NCBI GenBank assembly: GCA_048498575.1 | Contig: JBEHXS010000034.1 | Coordinates: 1-18,854, forward strand | Source: DASZQY01 sp048498575 | Lineage (GTDB): Bacteria > Pseudomonadota > Alphaproteobacteria > Rhizobiales > Kaistiaceae | Direction: 5' to 3' | DNA: 18,854 nt | Shown: positions 15,136 to 18,854 of the stretch, piece by piece | Layout of the letters: every line of letters starts with the position of its first letter | Position numbering within the stretch: position 1 is the first letter of the stretch | Made by a program: the position numbers and the translations under genes | The notes under the pieces: model-generated | What the model saw: only the letters and a program-made list of their open reading frames with translations | Told to the model about the DNA's origin: nothing | Databases searched by the model: none

Positions 15136-15830
15136 GGCGCCCCGTCCGCCTTGAACAGGTCCGCCCACGGCTTCCACGCCCCGATCAGCGCGGCGATCAT
15201 GTCGTGCCCGCGCGCCGGCGGATGGATGCCGTCGGTCTCGCGCAATCCCGCGAACCAGTCTTTCTCCCTGGCGAGGCGATGGACGAGATCGAAGTAGGGA
15301 ACGTCGGCGCGCGCCGCCTCCTCCTCGAGGATCGCCGAAACCGTCTCGACCTGGCGATTGGTCGGCACGGGCACCGCGCCGGCGGGATTGAGGACGCGGC
15401 CGAGCACCGCTTCGTCGATCGGCGCCGGGCCGACCAGCAGCACGACATGATCGCGCCGCGCCGCCTGCAATATCTCGGCGGTGTTGTGCCGGGTTTCGGC
15501 CAGCGGCACGAAAGGCTCGCCGGTGGGGAAGAGCTTGGCGTCGTTGGCGCCGAACGCAAAGACGATGACGGAATGATGCGCCTGCCGGCGCCGGTCGACC
15601 TCGTCCTGCCAGCGCTCCAGGATCGAGCGCGAGGTGTCGCCGCGAACGCCGAGGTTGTAGGCGGTGATCGAATGCGGGCTGAGGACGTCCGTGATCAGGC
15701 GTGTCGGCCAGCCGCCCACGTCCTCGTCGCGCCAGCCGAAGGTGATGCTGTCGCCCACGAAAAATACTGCGCCCGGAACGGCGGATGCATATTGTGCAGG
15801 AGATTCGTGGTGGTCGAGCTGGCTCGGCAC
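15132..15830 (-). CDS. SGNH/GDSL family hydrolase
   Basis: A 232-residue hydrolase with SGNH blocks in order: GDSITFGW with nucleophile S28, the block II glycine in NLGVRGDTS (about 61-64), GAND with N96, and DGIHPPARGHD with D200 and H203. Such enzymes cleave esters, often acetyl groups on sugars. No signal peptide is seen, so it probably acts inside the cell. GTG 15830 is preferred because AAGGA lies ten bases upstream and the predicted transcript start is near 15857. GTG 15848 would add six residues but leave a leader of about nine bases. First gene of an operon with the SDR and enolase-superfamily genes, divergent from the IclR gene. Confidence 0.88.
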   Translation of the reverse strand: MPSQLDHHESPAQYASAVPGAVFFVGDSITFGWRDEDVGGWPTRLITDVLSPHSITAYNLGVRGDTSRSILERWQDEVDRRRQAHHSVIVFAFGANDAKLFPTGEPFVPLAETRHNTAEILQAARRDHVVLLVGPAPIDEAVLGRVLNPAGAVPVPTNRQVETVSAILEEEAARADVPYFDLVHRLAREKDWFAGLRETDGIHPPARGHDMIAALIGAWKPWADLFKADGAP

Positions 15831-15863
15831 GAGCGGACGTTCCTTCACATAGAAACAAGACGC

Positions 15864-15892
15864 GTTATATATGAACACTGGCGGGCGTCCAA
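15864..15892 (-). promoter_or_regulatory. Candidate sigma-70-like promoter of the SGNH-SDR-enolase operon
   Basis: On the - strand a -35 TTGGAC (15892-15887) and a -10 TATAAC (15869-15864) are separated by 17 bases. The predicted start of transcription is near 15857. It lies in the 116-base region shared with the divergent IclR gene, where an operator would be expected. A short palindrome, AGTGACCACT (15897-15906), sits just upstream of the -35. Confidence 0.55.
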
Positions 15893-15946
15893 GGGTAGTG
15901 ACCACTTTCAGGCGTAAGAAACCGGAAAAGATGTGAGGTTGGCGCC

Positions 15947-16810
15947 ATGGCAACAGGCACCCAGGTGGTGGACCCCGAGGCACAATGGGAAGCCGGCGAG
16001 CCGGAAACCCGCTACCGCGTCCCGGCGCTCGAACGCGGGCTCGATATCCTCGAGGCGCTCTCGCAGAGCGAGCTCGGCGTTTCGCGGGCCGGGCTGGCGG
16101 AGGCGCTGGGCTGCTCGGTCAGCCAGATATTCCGCATGCTCGATTGCCTGCAAAGGCGTCGCTACATCAGCGTCGATCCGCGCAACAACCTGTTCTCGCT
16201 GACTTCCAAGCTTTTCGAGCTCTCCCATCAGCATCCGCCGACGCGCCGGATGATTGGCCTGGCCCTGCCGATCATGCGCTCGGCCGCCATCAAGGCCCAC
16301 CAGTCTATCCATCTTTCGATCTTCGACGATGGCGAAGCGCTGGTCCTGGCTCAGGTCGATGCCCTTGAAGATTCAGGATATTTCGTCAAGCCGGGGACCC
16401 GCCGCGACGTCTACCTGACGGCGTCGGGCCGCATTCTCCTGGCCTTCCAGTCGCCCGAGGAGACGCTGCGCATGCTTGCCGCGGCGAAGGTGAAGTCCGG
16501 CGAGCTGATCCCCGAGGGCGACCTGCTGCGGCGCCTCGAAATCATTCGCATGCAGGGCTTCGAGGAGATGCCGAGCCTGCAGATCTCCGGCGTCTACAAC
16601 TTCAGTTTTCCGGTCTTCGACGTCGAGGGGCGGGCGGTGGCGGCGATGACCATGCCGTTCCTGCTCCGCACCGATCTGTCCTCCGGCATGGACGACGCGC
16701 GCTCGGTTCTGCGGGATGCCGCGGCCGAGCTTTCCACGCATATGGGACACGTCGGCGCTCAGGTTCCGCTTGACCAAAGTTCAAATACGGTGAAGTATAT
16801 TAATCAGTGA
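15947..16810 (+). CDS. IclR family transcriptional regulator
   Basis: A 287-residue DNA-binding protein. A 22-residue extension precedes the winged helix at about 23-92 (RVPALERGLDILEALSQSE, then GLAEALGCSVSQIFRMLDCL). The GAF-like effector domain follows at about 100-270 (HQSIHLSIFDDGEALVLAQV, YLTASGRILLAF, ISGVYNFSFPVFDVEGRAVA). IclR proteins control catabolism of sugar acids, aromatics and small carbon sources by binding a pathway intermediate. Start ATG 15947 has GAGG eight bases upstream. Divergent from the SGNH operon and directly upstream of the small ABM gene and an RbsB/RbsC-type transporter, it probably controls both sides. Confidence 0.94.
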   Translation: MATGTQVVDPEAQWEAGEPETRYRVPALERGLDILEALSQSELGVSRAGLAEALGCSVSQIFRMLDCLQRRRYISVDPRNNLFSLTSKLFELSHQHPPTRRMIGLALPIMRSAAIKAHQSIHLSIFDDGEALVLAQVDALEDSGYFVKPGTRRDVYLTASGRILLAFQSPEETLRMLAAAKVKSGELIPEGDLLRRLEIIRMQGFEEMPSLQISGVYNFSFPVFDVEGRAVAAMTMPFLLRTDLSSGMDDARSVLRDAAAELSTHMGHVGAQVPLDQSSNTVKYINQ

Positions 16811-16831
16811 ACTAGCCGCTGGCACCTTCGG

Positions 16832-16855
16832 CAAGCTGCCGAGCCCGGCGGCTTG
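16832..16855 (+). other. RNA hairpin between the IclR and ABM genes
   Basis: CAAGCTGCCG (16832-16841) pairs with CGGCGGCTTG (16846-16855) over ten base pairs, one G-U, closing an AGCC loop, and is followed by only three Ts. It may be a weak terminator of the IclR gene or a leader hairpin just upstream of the ABM-gene ribosome site GGGAGGAA (16862-16869). Confidence 0.5.
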
Positions 16856-16875
16856 TTTGCCGGGAGGAACCAGTC

Positions 16876-17184
16876 GTGTTCGTGAACGTCGCCGTTTACC
16901 GCATCCATCCGCAGCATATTGAGGCTTTCCGCGTGCGCGTGCTCCGGCACGCGGAGACGTGTTTGCGTCAGGAAAAGAATTGCCTGCGCTTTGACGTCAA
17001 CCAGTCGCGGACCGATCCCGGCACCTTCGTCATGTACGAGGTGTTCCGCGGCCCCGACGACTTCCAGACACACGCTGACGCCGCCCACACCAAAGACTTC
17101 GTCAAGGCACGTGACGAAGGCGGATGGCTTGCCGAGCGCACGCTTTACCAGCTCGACCAACGCTTCCCACCCGCGGAGGCTTAA
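16876..17184 (+). CDS. Small ABM-domain protein (putative quinol monooxygenase family)
   Basis: A 102-residue protein resembling the antibiotic biosynthesis monooxygenase (ABM) family of dimeric alpha/beta barrels. It has a first strand FVNVAVYRIHPQHIEAFR, then CLRFDVNQS, FVMYEVFRGPDDFQTHADA and HTKDFVKARD, which is the usual order of family elements. Members include YgiN-like quinol monooxygenases and LsrG, which acts on a sugar-derived signal beside an RbsB-like transporter. Start GTG 16876 has GGGAGGAA about seven bases upstream; a second GTG at 16882 is less well placed. It lies between the IclR regulator and the binding-protein gene, so it may process or epimerise the imported compound. 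The exact reaction is unknown. Confidence 0.85.
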   Translation: MFVNVAVYRIHPQHIEAFRVRVLRHAETCLRQEKNCLRFDVNQSRTDPGTFVMYEVFRGPDDFQTHADAAHTKDFVKARDEGGWLAERTLYQLDQRFPPAEA

Positions 17185-17229
17185 ACAACGCGCGGCGAAC
17201 CTGCCGCATTTTCCAGGGAGGAGTCCAAG

Positions 17230-18231
17230 ATGAAGTGGACGAAGACATTGCTGGCAGCCTCGGCACTCGCCGCGGCATTCGCTATGCCGGCGCATGCCAA
17301 GGACTACAAGTTTCTGCTGATGGGAGCGCTGGTCCACCCGGTATACGCGCCCATTCCGGGCGCCATCGCCGACGCGGCCAAGAAGTACAACATCTCGCCG
17401 GTGCCCGAGTTCACGATGCCGCAGAAGTTCGACATCGTCGAGCAGAACGCGATCATCGACAGCTACGTCGCCAAGGGCTTCGACGGCTTCGCCTACCAGC
17501 CGGATGATCCGGTCGCGGCGAACCAGAAGATCCAGGAGCTGAAGGACGCCGGCATTCCCGTCGTCTCCATCGCCGGCTGCCCGGCGCAGCCCAGCCCCTC
17601 GCTATTCTGCCTGACCACCGACACCAAGGACCTTGCCTATCAGGGCGCCAAGCATCTGTTCGATGCCATGGGCGGCAAGGGCAACGTCGTGCACTTCACC
17701 GGCCAGCCGGAAGACACCAACACCAAGAATTCGATCGACGGCGTCGCCGCCGCCGCGAAGGAATATCCGGGGATCAAGCTTCTGCAGGACGTGGTCGGCA
17801 TGGATGCCGGTCCGGATGCCGCGCAGACCGGCGTCTCGAACGTGATGGCCGCTCACAAGGGTGAGATCAACGGCATCATCTCGACCTCGGGCATCGCCAC
17901 CGACGTCATCGCCAACGAGCTGCGCAAGGCCAACATCACGGACATCAAGTATGTCGGGTTGAACAACTTCCCGGTCATCCTCGATGCCATCAAGGATGGC
18001 TACGCCACCGGCACGATGGCGCAGAACGTCTACGCCATGGGCTACCTCGCGACCCTGTCGCTGAAGCTGCTCACCGACGGCTGCACCTACAAGGGGACGG
18101 ACTTCTACATCAACACCGGCCTCCTCTACATCACCAAGGACAACCTCGCCACGCAGGCGCAGGAACTGTCGAACGTGACCGCCGGTCTTGAGAAGGACTG
18201 GAAGGACAAATACTTCGCCTGTCCGAACTAG
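17230..18231 (+). CDS. RbsB-type sugar ABC transporter substrate-binding protein
   Basis: A 333-residue periplasmic binding protein of the ribose/galactose class (Peripla_BP_4 fold). The signal peptide is MKWTKTLLAASALAAAFAMP followed by AHA, with cleavage before KDYKFLLMG. The mature protein has HPVYAPIPGAIADAAKKYNI, the inter-domain segment AYQPDDPVAANQKIQELKDA, GIPVVSIAGC and the second-domain start DTKDLAYQGAKHLFDAMGGK. It contains four cysteines in the mature part (about 117, 128, 287 and 331), enough for disulfides in the periplasm. The start is set by GGGAGGAG six bases upstream. It is followed by a terminator-like hairpin and a permease gene. Confidence 0.94.
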   Translation: MKWTKTLLAASALAAAFAMPAHAKDYKFLLMGALVHPVYAPIPGAIADAAKKYNISPVPEFTMPQKFDIVEQNAIIDSYVAKGFDGFAYQPDDPVAANQKIQELKDAGIPVVSIAGCPAQPSPSLFCLTTDTKDLAYQGAKHLFDAMGGKGNVVHFTGQPEDTNTKNSIDGVAAAAKEYPGIKLLQDVVGMDAGPDAAQTGVSNVMAAHKGEINGIISTSGIATDVIANELRKANITDIKYVGLNNFPVILDAIKDGYATGTMAQNVYAMGYLATLSLKLLTDGCTYKGTDFYINTGLLYITKDNLATQAQELSNVTAGLEKDWKDKYFACPN

Positions 18232-18251
18232 AACGGGCCTCCCGCACGGGG

Positions 18252-18287
18252 GAGGGCAGCGGTCTTCTGCTGCCCTCTCTTTCTTTT
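18252..18287 (+). terminator. Intrinsic terminator or attenuator between binding-protein and permease genes
   Basis: GAGGGCAGC (18252-18260) pairs perfectly with GCTGCCCTC (18269-18277) around an eight-base loop, followed by the T-rich tract TCTTTCTTTT (18278-18287). It lies 20 bases after the binding-protein stop and just before the permease start at 18301. It probably lets only part of the transcripts continue. An alternative hairpin 18238-18255 would compete with its left arm. Confidence 0.75.
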
Positions 18288-18300
18288 GTAGGATGCGAGG

Positions 18301-18854
18301 ATGACGGCAGACTCCGCTGCCACCAATGAGCCGACAAACCAGCCACGGCCGCCGCTCACGCTGGGCCGCCGCGCCTGGTTCGGCTTCGTGCGCTGGGATC
18401 TGGCCAGCGTCGCCGTCGCCCTGATCGTCATCTGCGGCGCGCTCGCCGTCGGCGCTCCCGCCTTCTACTCGGCCTACAATCTCCGCTCCCTCAGCTTCAC
18501 GCTCGCCGTCACCGGCATCGTCGCACTGGCGCAGCTCGCCGTGCTGTCGGTCGGCCAGTTCAATCTCGCGCTCACCGCGATCGGCGCCATGGTCGGTCTC
18601 GCCGTTGGCTGGCTGATGCAGGTCATCGGCCTGCCCTGGGGCGTTGCGGCGGTCCTCGGCGTCGCCTTCGGCAGCCTCGCCGGCGGCGTCCAGGGCATCG
18701 TCATCGTGCGCACCGGCATCAACCCGTTCATCGTCAGCCTGGCGCTCGCCGCCGCCTACTTCGGCGCCATGCTCGGCCTGTCGCGCGGCACCTCGTACAA
18801 TCAGTTGCCGGCGTCGTTCGTGGCGCTTGGCCGCGCCACCGTTTTCGGCGTGCC
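18301..18854 (+). CDS. RbsC-type sugar ABC transporter permease (3' truncated)
   Basis: The frame stays open from ATG 18301 to the window end, giving the first 184 residues of a permease that normally has 320-340. A hydrophilic start of about 35 residues is followed by hydrophobic segments, the first SVAVALIVICGALAVGAPAF, and by the RbsC-like YNLRSLSFTLAVTGIVALAQ. The usual GGIDLSVG motif of this family is here VGQFNLALTAIGAM, an unusual variant. GINPFIVSLALAAAYFGAML matches the later family segment. AGGA seven bases before the ATG serves as ribosome site. It follows the RbsB-like gene across a terminator-like hairpin. The ATPase gene would be expected beyond the window. Confidence 0.9.
   Translation, partial: MTADSAATNEPTNQPRPPLTLGRRAWFGFVRWDLASVAVALIVICGALAVGAPAFYSAYNLRSLSFTLAVTGIVALAQLAVLSVGQFNLALTAIGAMVGLAVGWLMQVIGLPWGVAAVLGVAFGSLAGGVQGIVIVRTGINPFIVSLALAAAYFGAMLGLSRGTSYNQLPASFVALGRATVFGV

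Noticed and set aside
15831..15983. N-terminal extension of the SGNH hydrolase up to 15983
   Set aside because: It would overlap the start of the divergent IclR gene and run through the promoter region; the ribosome site and promoter support a start at 15830.
1..18854. Insertion sequences, tRNA or rRNA genes, CRISPR array, phage genes
   Set aside because: No transposase-like product, RNA gene signature or regularly spaced repeat array was seen; every long frame with motifs is metabolic, transport or regulatory.

Overview
The window is a dense, high-GC stretch of bacterial chromosome given over to carbohydrate uptake and catabolism. The family mix (MalEFGK-type and RbsBC-type ABC transporters, a MurQ with an alphaproteobacterial-looking N-terminus, SIS-type glucosamine-6-phosphate deaminase, HutC- and IclR-type regulators), the G/C-rich third codon positions and the tightly overlapping genes suggest an alphaproteobacterium, probably of the Hyphomicrobiales (Rhizobiales). 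That placement is inference; no rRNA or other marker is present. I see no mobile element, tRNA, rRNA or CRISPR array.

Region A (1-3896, + strand): the 3' part of a family-1 solute-binding protein gene, two MalF/MalG-type permease genes and a MalK/UgpC-type ATPase gene form a complete sugar ABC transporter apart from the missing 5' end. Region B (3906-7922, - strand): a four-gene overlapping operon, read from right to left, encodes a GntR/HutC regulator, a SIS-domain deaminase of the NagB-II type, N-acetylglucosamine-6-phosphate deacetylase NagA and a Gfo/Idh/MocA oxidoreductase. Region C (8212-13131, + strand), divergent from B: MurQ etherase, a second family-1 binding protein, two more permeases and a CutC-family TIM barrel, with no ATPase gene. 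B and C together give the route MurNAc-6-P -> GlcNAc-6-P -> GlcN-6-P -> Fru-6-P, so amino sugars or peptidoglycan fragments are the likely substrates. The two transporters may share the single ATPase. No sugar kinase is visible.

Region D (13198-15830, - strand): an SGNH hydrolase, an SDR oxidoreductase and an enolase-superfamily enzyme with all mandelate-racemase-type catalytic residues form an operon. Region E (15947-18854, + strand), divergent from D: an IclR regulator, a small ABM-domain protein, an RbsB-like binding protein and the first part of an RbsC-like permease, cut by the window end. D and E look like one uptake and catabolism unit, perhaps for an esterified sugar or sugar acid, controlled by the IclR protein.

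The B/C intergenic region (7923-8211) is AT-richer than its surroundings and holds divergent promoter candidates and several inverted or direct repeats. The D/E intergenic region (15831-15946) holds a good sigma-70-like promoter for the SGNH operon. All three binding-protein genes are followed by a strong RNA hairpin before the first permease gene. No gene-free stretch exceeds 300 bases; the longest is 7923-8211.
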